From JANRJY01 sp033763735 (lineage in GTDB: Bacteria > Bacteroidota > Bacteroidia > Cytophagales > UBA9547), in contig JANRJY010000020.1 of assembly GCA_033763735.1 (NCBI GenBank), forward strand, positions 1 through 64,000: a stretch of DNA of 64,000 nucleotides, in the 5' to 3' direction. A program made the translations under genes and the position numbers. The notes beneath the pieces were generated by a model. That model ran no database searches. It had not been told where the DNA came from and saw nothing but the letters and a program-made list of their open reading frames with translations. Each line of letters opens with the position of its first letter. The first letter of the stretch is position 1. Shown piece by piece: positions 35,002 to 44,700 of the stretch.

Positions 35002-35294
35002 ATATAAAAATAAATGATTTTTTGACCGATTTGACATCAATTGGCATTGTACCATCAAAAGCAATTTTGTTTGGCTCTTATCATAATGGAGGTGTTACAG
35101 AATTTAGCGATATTGACCTTGCGGTTTGGTCTGAAGCATTTACGGGCAATCCATACACAGATACAGAAAAAGTGGCTCGATTGCTTTCAAAGCACCACCC
35201 AATAGAGTTGCATGCATTTACTGCAAATGCCAATGAAGATGAATATCCGTTTATATCTGAAATAATCAGAACAGGAAAGTTGATTTTAATTTAG
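34980..35294 (+). CDS. Minimal nucleotidyltransferase (MNT), putative antitoxin
   Basis: This 104-residue protein has the polymerase-beta-like signature AILFGSYHNGGVTEFSDIDLAVW: GS followed by the metal-binding DxD (DID). The length is that of a minimal MntA. It would inactivate the HEPN partner by adding AMP to it, or act as its partner in complex. The ATG at 34980 lies inside the end of the HEPN gene, indicating translational coupling. It ends 180 bases before the AAA ATPase gene, which seems separately controlled. Confidence 0.85.
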   Translation: MLTQKALNIKINDFLTDLTSIGIVPSKAILFGSYHNGGVTEFSDIDLAVWSEAFTGNPYTDTEKVARLLSKHHPIELHAFTANANEDEYPFISEIIRTGKLILI

Positions 35295-35447
35295 ATATTT
35301 ATTAACAATAAATAAAGTTATAAACAATTGATTATCAATATGTATAATTTTATATATGTTGTTTGTATAATACGAATATATTTATAAATGTTAAATGTAA
35401 TTAACAAAATATGTATAAAATGTTTTTTTTAATAAATAATAAAATGG

Positions 35448-35477
35448 CATATTTGTATTATTAAAAATACAAATATG
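35448..35477. promoter_or_regulatory. Palindrome including the start codon of the AAA ATPase gene
   Basis: CATATTTGTATT (35448-35459) and AATACAAATATG (35466-35477) are perfect 12-base arms around a 6-base ATTAAA loop. The ATG start is the last three bases of the right arm. It could be an operator or an RNA hairpin that hides the start codon. Confidence 0.6.
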
Positions 35478-36698
35478 GGCGTATTTAAAACTAATGAAGA
35501 TGAATTCAGAAGGTTGTACAATACTTTTTTATTTCGATTGCGAAAAACCAAAATGGATTTGGTTAGGTATTTCGAACACGAAGTTGATTGGAACAACCGA
35601 TTTATTGCAGTACGTGGTGCAAGAGGATGCGGCAAAACCACATTCCTGTTTCAATACATCAAAAATCACTTGCCATTGAATGACTCCATATTATATGTGA
35701 GCCTCGATGACTTGTACTTTACCACCCATAGATTAATTGATTTTGCAGATGATTTTGTGATGAATGGCGGTACACATTTGTTTTTGGACGAAGTGCACAA
35801 GTACCCCACATGGTCGCTTGAACTCAAAACAATATATGATACATATGATGAATTAAAGATTATAATCACCAGTTCTTCTATTTTGGAAATATATAAGGGC
35901 AATGCCGACTTAAGCAGACGCATGATTTGTTACGACATGGAGGGCTTGTCGTTTCGTGAATATTTGCATTGGGAACACAACTTGAAAATTGACAAAATTC
36001 CACTGAACGATTTGGTGAGCAATCATGTATCACTCGCTATGGAAATAACTTCAAAGATTAAAATAATACCTGCATTTAAAGATTACTTGCAATATGGCTA
36101 TTACCCATATTTTAAGGAAGGCAAAAGCTTATACCATCAAAAGTTGTCTAATACCGTTAGTTTGAGTTTGGAAGTAGACTTGCCTGCTATTCACTCCATA
36201 ACTTATGCCAATGTGTATAAGCTTAAGCGCCTGTTGTCGTTTTTGGCAATGAATGGTCCATACAAACCCGATATCACCAAGTTGAGCGGACAACTGGAAG
36301 TGTCGCGTAACTCGTTACTTTCTTTTTTGGATTACCTCAAAGGCGCCAAAGTGCTCAACTTACTCAAAACCGAAAAAGGTAATGAAAGCATCATGACAAA
36401 GCCCGAAAAAGTATTTTTGAACAATACCAACCTCATGTATGCCATAGGTGCGGACGTAACGGACATAGGTGCTATTCGAGAGACTTTCTTTTTTAATCAA
36501 CTGGCTGCCAAAAACAAGGTAGGTTACTCCGAAGCCGGTGATTTTAAAGTGAATGAAAAATACACCTTTGAAATAGGAGGAAAAAGTAAAGATAGCAGCC
36601 AAATAAAAGGCATAGCAGATGCATATTTGGGAATAGATGGCATAGAACTAGGCATGGGAAACCGAGTGCCATTGTGGATGTTTGGGCTGACTTATTAA
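35475..36698 (+). CDS. AAA ATPase with DUF4143 C-terminal domain
   Basis: This 407-residue protein has Walker A GARGCGKT (48-55) and Walker B HLFLDEVHKY (about 96-105), then the winged-helix segment and the C-terminal DUF4143 region with the nuclease-like core (FEIGGKSKDSS). This AAA_14/DUF4143 family is widespread as solitary genes; its role is not known, though a link with DNA or defence has been suggested. It is complete at the usual length (about 380-420). It starts at ATG 35475, inside a perfect palindrome. A 15-bp hairpin follows its stop codon. Confidence 0.85.
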   Translation: MGVFKTNEDEFRRLYNTFLFRLRKTKMDLVRYFEHEVDWNNRFIAVRGARGCGKTTFLFQYIKNHLPLNDSILYVSLDDLYFTTHRLIDFADDFVMNGGTHLFLDEVHKYPTWSLELKTIYDTYDELKIIITSSSILEIYKGNADLSRRMICYDMEGLSFREYLHWEHNLKIDKIPLNDLVSNHVSLAMEITSKIKIIPAFKDYLQYGYYPYFKEGKSLYHQKLSNTVSLSLEVDLPAIHSITYANVYKLKRLLSFLAMNGPYKPDITKLSGQLEVSRNSLLSFLDYLKGAKVLNLLKTEKGNESIMTKPEKVFLNNTNLMYAIGADVTDIGAIRETFFFNQLAAKNKVGYSEAGDFKVNEKYTFEIGGKSKDSSQIKGIADAYLGIDGIELGMGNRVPLWMFGLTY

Positions 36699-36705
36699 TT
36701 TAAAA

Positions 36706-36738
36706 AGACATTCCAAGTTTCAAAAACTTGGAATGTCT
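36706..36738. repeat. 15-bp palindrome after the AAA ATPase gene
   Basis: AGACATTCCAAGTTT (36706-36720) and AAACTTGGAATGTCT (36724-36738) form a perfect stem with a 3-base loop. T residues follow only on the minus strand. It belongs to a set of intergenic palindromes here with a TTTnAAA centre; it may end transcription of the ATPase gene. Confidence 0.6.
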
Positions 36739-36842
36739 GAGCTCAAAATTTGGATTTGTTTTCCCGAAAGCATTCCTTTAGATTTTAGGATTTAGAAATT
36801 AAAAACATTTACCTTCGTATACACCCAAAGATCTGCAACCAA

Positions 36843-37409
36843 ATGAAGAATATTTTTAGTTTGATAATATTGATCATAGCGTTGAATATTGGTTTTGCTC
36901 AAGAAAAAGAACAAGTGCCAAATGAATTGCCAAAAATCAAAAAGAATACGGTTTTTGTGGAGTTACTAGGTAATGGATATTTGTATTCTTTAAATTATGA
37001 TAGAGTAATCAATTATAAGTCAAAATTCAAACAAACATTTAGAATAGGATTAGCCTATTTACCTTTTTCGCCTTTGAGTGAAATACATTTGCCCTTCGAA
37101 TACAATTTTCTTTTTGGGAAGAAAGATGGGCATTTTGAAATGGGAATTGGACTAACCCCTGCTCTGTGGACATATCAGTATATTTCTGAAAATGATACAA
37201 GATTTGGTTTCTATAATTATTTACGAATAGGTTATCGATATCAAAAGCCGAATGGGGGATTTTTCTTTAGGGCAGGATTTATGACTATATATCATTTTCT
37301 TGGATATTATTTTACAAGTAATTCATTTGTTTTTTTTGCTCCAATCGATTCTCGTCCAATTTATAGAACTTCACCAACCATTGGAATCTCATTCGGTTAT
37401 ACCTTCTAA
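36843..37409 (+). CDS. Secreted barrel-like protein, first of a tandem pair
   Basis: This 188-residue protein has signal peptide NIFSLIILIIALNIGFAQ, then alternating aromatic and polar strands: TVFVELLGNGYLYSLNYDRVI, GLAYLPFSPLSEIHLPFEYNFLFGKKDGHFEMGIGL, YLRIGYRYQKPNGGFFFRAGF, SPTIGISFGYTF. The terminal Tyr-x-Phe and strand pattern suit a small outer-membrane beta-barrel. No named family recognised. A paralogue follows at 37567. ATG 36843. Confidence 0.65.
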   Translation: MKNIFSLIILIIALNIGFAQEKEQVPNELPKIKKNTVFVELLGNGYLYSLNYDRVINYKSKFKQTFRIGLAYLPFSPLSEIHLPFEYNFLFGKKDGHFEMGIGLTPALWTYQYISENDTRFGFYNYLRIGYRYQKPNGGFFFRAGFMTIYHFLGYYFTSNSFVFFAPIDSRPIYRTSPTIGISFGYTF

Positions 37410-37450
37410 TCCTTCCCAATATTCCTTTCTGTCATCCATTTCAAAAAAAA

Positions 37451-37475
37451 TTGTCAACTTTTTAAAAGTTGACAA
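37451..37475. repeat. 12-bp palindrome between the tandem barrel genes
   Basis: TTGTCAACTTTT (37451-37462) and AAAAGTTGACAA (37464-37475) form a perfect stem, with an A-run just left. It resembles the terminator-like palindrome at 48801-48841 (TTTGACAA and TTGTCAAA arms). Confidence 0.6.
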
Positions 37476-37566
37476 ATCTTCAAATCATATAAAATTTATA
37501 ATAATGGTTGTTCATAGTCGTTAGTTAAGTTATAGAATTTTTTACAAATCCAAAAGTGTAAATCAA

Positions 37567-38136
37567 ATGAAAAGTATAATAGCTGTCATATTATTTATAG
37601 CATCCTTCAATATAATTACAGCACAAGATTCAATCCCAAAAAAATTAAATCAAAAATATAGGCGACATACTGCCTATTTTGAAATATTAGGGTTGGGTGG
37701 TTTTTATTCTTTGAATTATGATGTTTTAACCAAAAATATAGGTAAATGGAAGCAATCTTTTGGTGTTGGGGCATCAAGTTACTATTCTGGATCATATGTT
37801 AGAGAAATTCATTTACCTATTTCTTATAATTTTCTATATGGTAAAAGAAATGGGCATTTGGAATTAAGTTTGGTGCTAAACTTAAAACATTTATACGTAT
37901 CTAAGTTTATTGATGGGTTTTTCTATAATAAAAATTATAATAATTACTTTTCGATTGGTAATTTTGTAATTATAGGGTACAGATACCAAAGGCAAAATGG
38001 AGGATTCTTTTTTAAAACAAATGCAGGTATGGGTTTAAATTATTATTTATTCAGTTTAGACACGTATCAATCCCATCTAATTCCCTTGGGATATTCAACA
38101 ATTACTTTTGGTCTTTCTCTTGGCTACACATTCTAA
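37567..38136 (+). CDS. Secreted barrel-like protein, second of a tandem pair
   Basis: This 189-residue paralogue of the preceding protein has signal peptide IIAVILFIASFNIITAQ and matching blocks: TAYFEILGLGGFYSLNYD, REIHLPISYNFLYGKRNGHLELSLVL, GYRYQRQNGGFFFK, TFGLSLGYTF. The pair arose by tandem duplication and has diverged well beyond the shared motifs. Likely an outer-membrane barrel; role unknown. Its stop codon overlaps the convergent flavoprotein gene by 4 bases. Confidence 0.65.
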   Translation: MKSIIAVILFIASFNIITAQDSIPKKLNQKYRRHTAYFEILGLGGFYSLNYDVLTKNIGKWKQSFGVGASSYYSGSYVREIHLPISYNFLYGKRNGHLELSLVLNLKHLYVSKFIDGFFYNKNYNNYFSIGNFVIIGYRYQRQNGGFFFKTNAGMGLNYYLFSLDTYQSHLIPLGYSTITFGLSLGYTF

Positions 38137-39353
38137 TTCTCCCTCCCAATATTCTTCCCAGCCACCCAAGCGGTTGACCATGCTGCTTGAAAGTTGAAGC
38201 CTCCGGTAACGCCATCAACGTTGATTACTTCTCCTGCAAAAAATAAACCGGGAATTTGCTTGCTTTGCATCGTTTTGAGGTCTATTTCGTTTAGGTCTAT
38301 ACCTCCACAAGTTACAAATTCTTCTTTAAACGTGGTTTTACCCTGAATGTCAAAAGGGCAGCGAATGAGCAATTCCATTAATTTATTCAAATTTTTGGCA
38401 GGGAGTTCCGCCCATATTTTGGAGGTATCTATTTCACTATCCATACATAATCGTTCCCAAAGTCGGGTGGGGAGCAAAAACAAGGGATGTTTTATTACTG
38501 TTTTTTTACCATTGGCATTTCTATATTCTTGAATATCAGCCCGTAACTGTGTTTCATTAATTGCTCCTATCCAACTTACCAGAACCTTAAATTTGTATCC
38601 TACATCATGTAAATGCACAGCAGCCCAAGCAGAAAGTTTGATCACTGCTGGGCCACTAAGCCCCCAATGGGTAATGAGTAAGGGTCCGCTTTGGCTGAAA
38701 TTGGTTGATCCTATTTTAACCAATGCATTGTCGACCGACACACCCATCAAATCTTTGAATCGAGCAGTTTTATCATTAAATGTGAACAGAGAAGGTATGG
38801 GGTCAATCAAATTTATATTCAACTGATTTACAATTTGATAACTATTTTTTTGAGGATGCCCTCCTGTGGCTATCAAAATTCTATCTGCTTTATAAATCTT
38901 TTTTTCGTCTGTTTCTAATTCAAAACCAATGTCGGTTTTTCGAATGATGGTAACATTTTTTTGAAGTTCAATATTGATATTAAATCGAGCTGCTTCTTTT
39001 ATAAAACAATCAATAATGGTTTGGGAATCATCCGATATTGGAAACATGCGTCCATCGGCTTCAGTTTTGAGTTTTACACCTCTTGGTTCAAACCATTGCA
39101 CCACATCTTTATGGTTAAATTGCTGAAAAACAGGCTTTAAATCTCTATTTCCTCTGGGGTAATTGCCTAACAAGTCGGCTATAGATTTGCTGTCATGCGT
39201 TACATTACACCTACCTCCTCCAGATACTTTTACTTTCGAAAGTAATTTATTGGACTTTTCCCAAATGCAAATTTTAGCATCAGGAAAAGTTTCTGCAGCC
39301 GTGATGGCTCCAAAAAAACCGGCCGCTCCGCCACCTATTACAATTATGCGCAA
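38133..39353 (-). CDS. FAD/NAD(P)-binding flavoprotein, HI0933/BaiN family
   Basis: This 406-residue protein has the FAD Rossmann motif IIVIGGGAAGFFGAITAAE at the start, SGGGRCNVTH (about 45-54), the ILIATGG segment, and the C-terminal FFAGEVINVDGVTGGFNFQAAWSTAWVAG typical of the HI0933-like (YhiN/BaiN) family. The exact reaction in Bacteroidota is not settled; some members reduce bile acid or dihydro-substrates, and others have no known substrate. It is encoded 22 bases after the GH27 gene, so probably cotranscribed with it. ATG 39353. Confidence 0.9.
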   Translation of the reverse strand: MRIIVIGGGAAGFFGAITAAETFPDAKICIWEKSNKLLSKVKVSGGGRCNVTHDSKSIADLLGNYPRGNRDLKPVFQQFNHKDVVQWFEPRGVKLKTEADGRMFPISDDSQTIIDCFIKEAARFNINIELQKNVTIIRKTDIGFELETDEKKIYKADRILIATGGHPQKNSYQIVNQLNINLIDPIPSLFTFNDKTARFKDLMGVSVDNALVKIGSTNFSQSGPLLITHWGLSGPAVIKLSAWAAVHLHDVGYKFKVLVSWIGAINETQLRADIQEYRNANGKKTVIKHPLFLLPTRLWERLCMDSEIDTSKIWAELPAKNLNKLMELLIRCPFDIQGKTTFKEEFVTCGGIDLNEIDLKTMQSKQIPGLFFAGEVINVDGVTGGFNFQAAWSTAWVAGKNIGREN

Positions 39354-39375
39354 AGGCTCATTAGCATTTAATAAT

Positions 39376-41649
39376 TTAATTCACCTTTACCAAATAACAC
39401 CCGTGCGATGCTAAAGTAGCTTCAATTTTGTCAGAATTGGCTACATCTTTCTGACGCCATATGTCATGTATTTTTTTGCTTCCTATTATTTTTAAGTCGT
39501 TTAAATTAACCGATATTTTTTTCACATTTTGTGATATATTAAAGATGCAAACCGCTTTTGAACCATCTTCCAAATCTTTGACATACACTTCATAGTCATC
39601 ATTTTTGATTAATCGTTGGGCTTGCTTACCTAAGGCATCTTGGTTAATGGCTATAACTTCGGCATTTTTAAGCAGGTTTAATGTAAATTCATCCAACTGT
39701 GCCATATCGCAACCAATAAGTAACGGAGAAGCCAACATCGCCCACAGACTGATGTGCGTATATTGCTCATTTACAGTAAGTCGTGAGTTACGAAGTTTTG
39801 GTCCCCATCCTACTTTGCCTACTATGAGCATGTCTGGGTCGTTCCATCGGCCGGGTTGTGCATACTGTGCTAAGGGTGCCTGACTAAAACCTATCGAATA
39901 CAAGCTATTCCAACTATCTTCAATATCACCCGTGGTACGCCAGCTTTGACCATTAACTGAGGCTCCCCATTTCCAAACATCCCCCCAACCATATTGACAA
40001 AGACTATATGTCATATCTCTAGGGGCTTTTTCAATGTATTTTTGCATTAATGCATAAGGTTTAATCAATTTGTCTAGAGTGCTTTTATCCATTTTTACTG
40101 TCCATGCGGGTCCCATTTTTATACCGGACACATCGGTATAAGAACACCAATCATATTTCAAATAATCAATTCCCCAGGCTGCCCAGGTTTCAATATCTTT
40201 TTGTTCGAATTTGTAGCTCCCTTCATATCCTCCACAAGTTTTGGGTCCAGGAGAAGAATATATACCTATTTTTAGTCCCATTCCGTGAATATCATCAGCA
40301 AGTTTTTTCATGTCGGGGAATTTTGAATTAGGTTGCAATACGCCATTAGCATCACGTTTATCTTCCCAACCATCGTCAATATTCACATACGACCATCCAT
40401 AATTGATTAAACCTTTGTCAACCATTGCTTTAGCTGAAGAACGCACTTTGTCATCACTTACGGCTAAACCCCAGCAATTCCAAGAGTTCCAGCCCATTTG
40501 AGGGGTTAAATTAATTTTATCTCCGATGATAAATTTTACTTCTTTTTGAGCCGTTCCTTTACTGTTTTGAGCAGTTAGTTTAATTGAATAAGTGCCCAAT
40601 TTAGCCACTTTGCCTGATATTTGTCCGGTTTTTGTGTCTAATGTTAATCCCTCAGGTAAGTTGTCAGCTTTAAATGTAACCGGACGAATACCTGAGGCTG
40701 CAATAGTATATAATACTGGATTTCCGGGACGTGCTCCAAAAGTGCTTGCATTGTTAATGATGGGTTCTTCTTTTTCAAATGGGGTCAGTAGAAAAGGTAC
40801 TTCTTGTTTATTTGTGAACATATTTCCTGTAGCAGCGTGCGTAAAACCATATTGTGCAGTAGCATTTTCGTAAGTTGGGGTTTTGAACTCAAATTCGAAA
40901 GGGTTATTAGAATCAAAACTTGCAAACACTTTATAGGTGGCAAGAGTTTTTTGAGAAATGTTATCGTTGATATCAATTGATAAATAACCTTCCATTTTTG
41001 TATTTACGGGTGCACTACTATTTAAAATAATTGTTTTGGAAAGTTTGGAATCCCTTGAAAAAGTGAATGGGACTTTATCCGCATCGATAGAAACATAATC
41101 AAGCACATCAACCATACTCAATGAATATCGGGCACCACTCTTCATGCCACCTTCTCCTAATTGATCATATACGCGAATGGCAATTACGTTTTCTTTATCC
41201 CATTGAATCGCTTTATGATTGGTTGAAATGGCATATCTTCTTTCAATATTGTATGCCGAACCACCAGGCGTATTGTTATTGGTGCCAAATTGAAAAGTTT
41301 TGTAAGCATTTTGAGCTAGGAGCTCTCCATTCAAATACAATTGATCGTGATCATCGATAAAACCCAATAAAAACTTAAGACTATCTTTGTAAAAAGAGTT
41401 TTGCTTTAATGTTGAAGGAATCATAATTTTGATTCGGTACCATCCATAACCATCCTGACCTTCATAACCTTGCGATTCCCAGGTACGATTTACTTCTATT
41501 GGCTTCCACTTAGAGTCATCAAAAGTAGGAGCAGCCCATGCCATATCATCACCTTTTTGAAATTTCCATCCATTATATAACAATATTTCCTGTGCATTAA
41601 CTGTGATAGCACACATTATGGTGCAAAAAAGAAGTCCTAATTTTTTCAT
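39376..41649 (-). CDS. Alpha-galactosidase, GH27, with N-terminal accessory domains
   Basis: This 757-residue protein has a signal peptide (LGLLFCTIMCAITVNAQ), then a jelly-roll sugar-binding-like domain (about 25-180, YGWYRIKIMIPSTL), a linker domain and an He_PIG-type Ig domain (about 300-375, GLTLDTKTGQISGKV). The GH27 barrel starts at PQMGWNSWNCWG (about 383). The nucleophile is D500 in KYDWC and the acid/base D575 in TGDIEDSW; RWNDPDM lies at about 601-607. A C-terminal beta domain follows. It releases alpha-galactose from galactosides in the periplasm or outside. It is encoded directly downstream of a propeller sensor kinase and may be its target. A TATTTTTG element lies at 41676-41683 (minus strand). 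Confidence 0.92.
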   Translation of the reverse strand: MKKLGLLFCTIMCAITVNAQEILLYNGWKFQKGDDMAWAAPTFDDSKWKPIEVNRTWESQGYEGQDGYGWYRIKIMIPSTLKQNSFYKDSLKFLLGFIDDHDQLYLNGELLAQNAYKTFQFGTNNNTPGGSAYNIERRYAISTNHKAIQWDKENVIAIRVYDQLGEGGMKSGARYSLSMVDVLDYVSIDADKVPFTFSRDSKLSKTIILNSSAPVNTKMEGYLSIDINDNISQKTLATYKVFASFDSNNPFEFEFKTPTYENATAQYGFTHAATGNMFTNKQEVPFLLTPFEKEEPIINNASTFGARPGNPVLYTIAASGIRPVTFKADNLPEGLTLDTKTGQISGKVAKLGTYSIKLTAQNSKGTAQKEVKFIIGDKINLTPQMGWNSWNCWGLAVSDDKVRSSAKAMVDKGLINYGWSYVNIDDGWEDKRDANGVLQPNSKFPDMKKLADDIHGMGLKIGIYSSPGPKTCGGYEGSYKFEQKDIETWAAWGIDYLKYDWCSYTDVSGIKMGPAWTVKMDKSTLDKLIKPYALMQKYIEKAPRDMTYSLCQYGWGDVWKWGASVNGQSWRTTGDIEDSWNSLYSIGFSQAPLAQYAQPGRWNDPDMLIVGKVGWGPKLRNSRLTVNEQYTHISLWAMLASPLLIGCDMAQLDEFTLNLLKNAEVIAINQDALGKQAQRLIKNDDYEVYVKDLEDGSKAVCIFNISQNVKKISVNLNDLKIIGSKKIHDIWRQKDVANSDKIEATLASHGCYLVKVN

Positions 41650-41705
41650 GATGTGATTGAGATTTAAAAATCGACCAAAAATAATGAAATATCGGAAATG
41701 AAAAA

Positions 41706-44700
41706 TTAATTAGCCTGAAATATCAAAATGAAAATGGCGCCACCCTCCGGATTGTCCTGTAGCTCTATTTTGCCATTCATAGCTTCAACAAGTGTTTTTA
41801 CAATAGAAAGTCCCAAACCGGTACTGGACTCACCTGCAGTTGGTTTGGCAGATAGTTTAGCATACTTTTTAAACAGATTCAGTTTGTCTTGAACCGAAAA
41901 TCCAGGTCCATTATCAATAATTCTGCAATATGCATGAGGTCCTAATTTTTCAATAACCACAATTACCTGCTTATTTTCAGGTGAAAATTTGATGGCGTTA
42001 GATATTAAATTATCAAGAATCCGTTTTAATGCAGTTTTCTCTACGTTAATAAGTACATTTTCTGATTTGACCTCTAATTTAAGTTTTATATTTTTTGCAT
42101 CTGCAACCGTCATAAAACCAATGATTATTTCAGATATAAACTTATCTAATTGTATTTCTGTGGTTTTTGTTTGACGAATTTGTTCTGTGGCTTCTTCAAT
42201 TGTCAAAATATCTGTAATCAGTGCTTTTTCATCAGAAAGTTCTTTTTTTAATTTTTCTAATATCATTTTTTGGTGATCTTTGAAAGTTTCAGCTTCTGAA
42301 TACAATATGTCCGTCAAACCTATTGCCCTATTTAATGGCGCTTTCATATCGTGCGATACAATGCTTATCAAATCAGATTTTTCCTGATTCATTCGGGTGA
42401 GGTAATCGTTTGTGGATTTGAGTTCTTCATTAATAGCAATTATCTCTTCTTGTTGAACTTCTATTTCTTTTGTGCGTTCTTTAATCTTAATTTTTAACAG
42501 CTCATTTCGCTTCACCAAAGTCCAGGTTCGGTATCTGAAATATATATATACAGACAAAAAGAAAAGCCCTAAAAGTATTAATTTGAACCAAATCGTTTGC
42601 CACCATGCGGGAATGATTTCCAGATTATAAGCAGCTTCATATTCCGACCATTCTCCCAAGTAATTAGATCCTTTGATCCGAATAATATATTTCCCCGGTG
42701 GCATGTTTGTGTAATATGCAGTATTCCTATTGTCGCTCATTATCCAATCTTTATCATAATTTTCAATTTTATATGCATATCTGTTTTCTGAAGCTTTATC
42801 ATAATTAAGCATTACAAAATCAAACTGAAAATTGTTTTGATCATAATTCAAAGTAATATTAGGATACAATACAAAATCTTTTTTAAGTATGCTTGAAGTA
42901 TCAGATGGGTGTATCTTAATATTATTTATAAAAAAATTGTTTATAAACACGCTCCATTTTTTTGATTTCAGTTGAGCAATTTTAGTATTAACTTCTAAAA
43001 CCCCATCATCACTACCAATCCAAATTTTGCCGTTATTAGTTTTAATTAAATGTTCGCCAAATTTGGTTTCAATATCAAAGTTGTCCGAAACGTTATTTAT
43101 CAATCGTGTTTTTGCGTTTAGCATGTATATTTTGTGTGCAGTTGCAAACCACATATTGTCATATTCGTCTTGGATTATATTTTTTATAACTGTTTCAGTT
43201 TCATCCATAAATTCATATTTCATCTTATTTTCTTTTTCATCATAAGTGTACAATCCAAATTCTGAACTTAACCAGAGTTTTTCGTCTTTATCAAAAAAAT
43301 AACTCCAAGGAACAAGTACACGTTTGGTGTTACGCAAATAAATAGTTGAATTAAAATTTGTAAATTTTTTAGAAATGGGATTAAAAATTTGGGTACCGTC
43401 GGTCGTGCCTATGTAATATTTCGCTTTGTGATATTTTATCGGACCTATAAAATTTTGTCTTAGCGAGTTCGAGTCATTTGGATTGTTTTTGTATTGTTCA
43501 AATGTGCGGCTTTGAGGATCATATATAATTAAACCATGTGAGTTATTTCCGATCCAAATTTTATTATCAATTTCATTGATGGTCCAAATTTCAATTGCCT
43601 TGCCGTTTATTTTAATAGGATGGCTAACTGTATTGCCATTTTTAGTATTCACTGATACAATTCCATCCGGAGTATTTATCCAAACTATCGAATCTCTCAC
43701 CCAAGAAACAGAATTAATAACTTCATTTGTTCTTTTTATTTCAATATTGGTTTTAAAATAAATTTCATCATTAGAATTATAGAAAAAAATACTATCAGAA
43801 AATATTACTCCATATTTTGAATTCGGACCTTTAAATGGGATATAATAACTTTTTTTATTAATTCTTCTGAACTTCGGATGAAAATTTATAACAGGAGGTT
43901 CAAATGAAGCATATATAACTCCTTTTTCATAACCGATCCAATAATTATTTGAGTCTATGGGGTATAAATAGTAGATTTTTTCATTGGATAACTTTTCCAA
44001 ATCTATTTTCCTATTGTTTACATTTTTAGTTTTATAATCTATTGAAATGCTATATGCCCCTTCTTCAGTGGTAATCCATATTTCGCCATCATTACGATGG
44101 ATATATTGCATCCAAGTTACTTGAGACTGATTTCTATCTTTTTTGGTTTTATTAAGTAAAATGTGTTTTATTTCTTGGGTATTGATATCCATTAAATAAA
44201 TGCCTCTTTTTTCCGTTCCTATCCATAAATAATTGTCAACCAAGCATAGGTCTCTTAGTTGTTTTACAGTATCTTTGGTTTCAGGATCTATTAATGGAAA
44301 GGGTTCATATCGGTTTTTGCCTTTTTCAATTTTAAACAAACCGTCTGTTTGTGATGATATATAAAAGATATCTTCCGGACTTTTAACAAAAGAAACCATA
44401 GACCAATGATTAATCCATCCAACCTCTTTGTTATTTTTTGTGGTAGTAACCAAACTGAATTTTCGAGTTTTTTTATTGAATCTTCCCATTCCGGATAATA
44501 ATCCTAAAAAAATAATTTCATCTCCATTATTGTATAATCTTGTAATAAAATCTGTACTACAAACCCCTTGACTATTCAAAGGTTCAGAATGTAATGAAAC
44601 AGAGTCTGTTTTCAAGTCATACCTTAGTAAACCATTAGAAGTCCCTATCCATAATATTTTATCTTCATCTTCAACCATTTGAAAACAGATACTTGATTGA

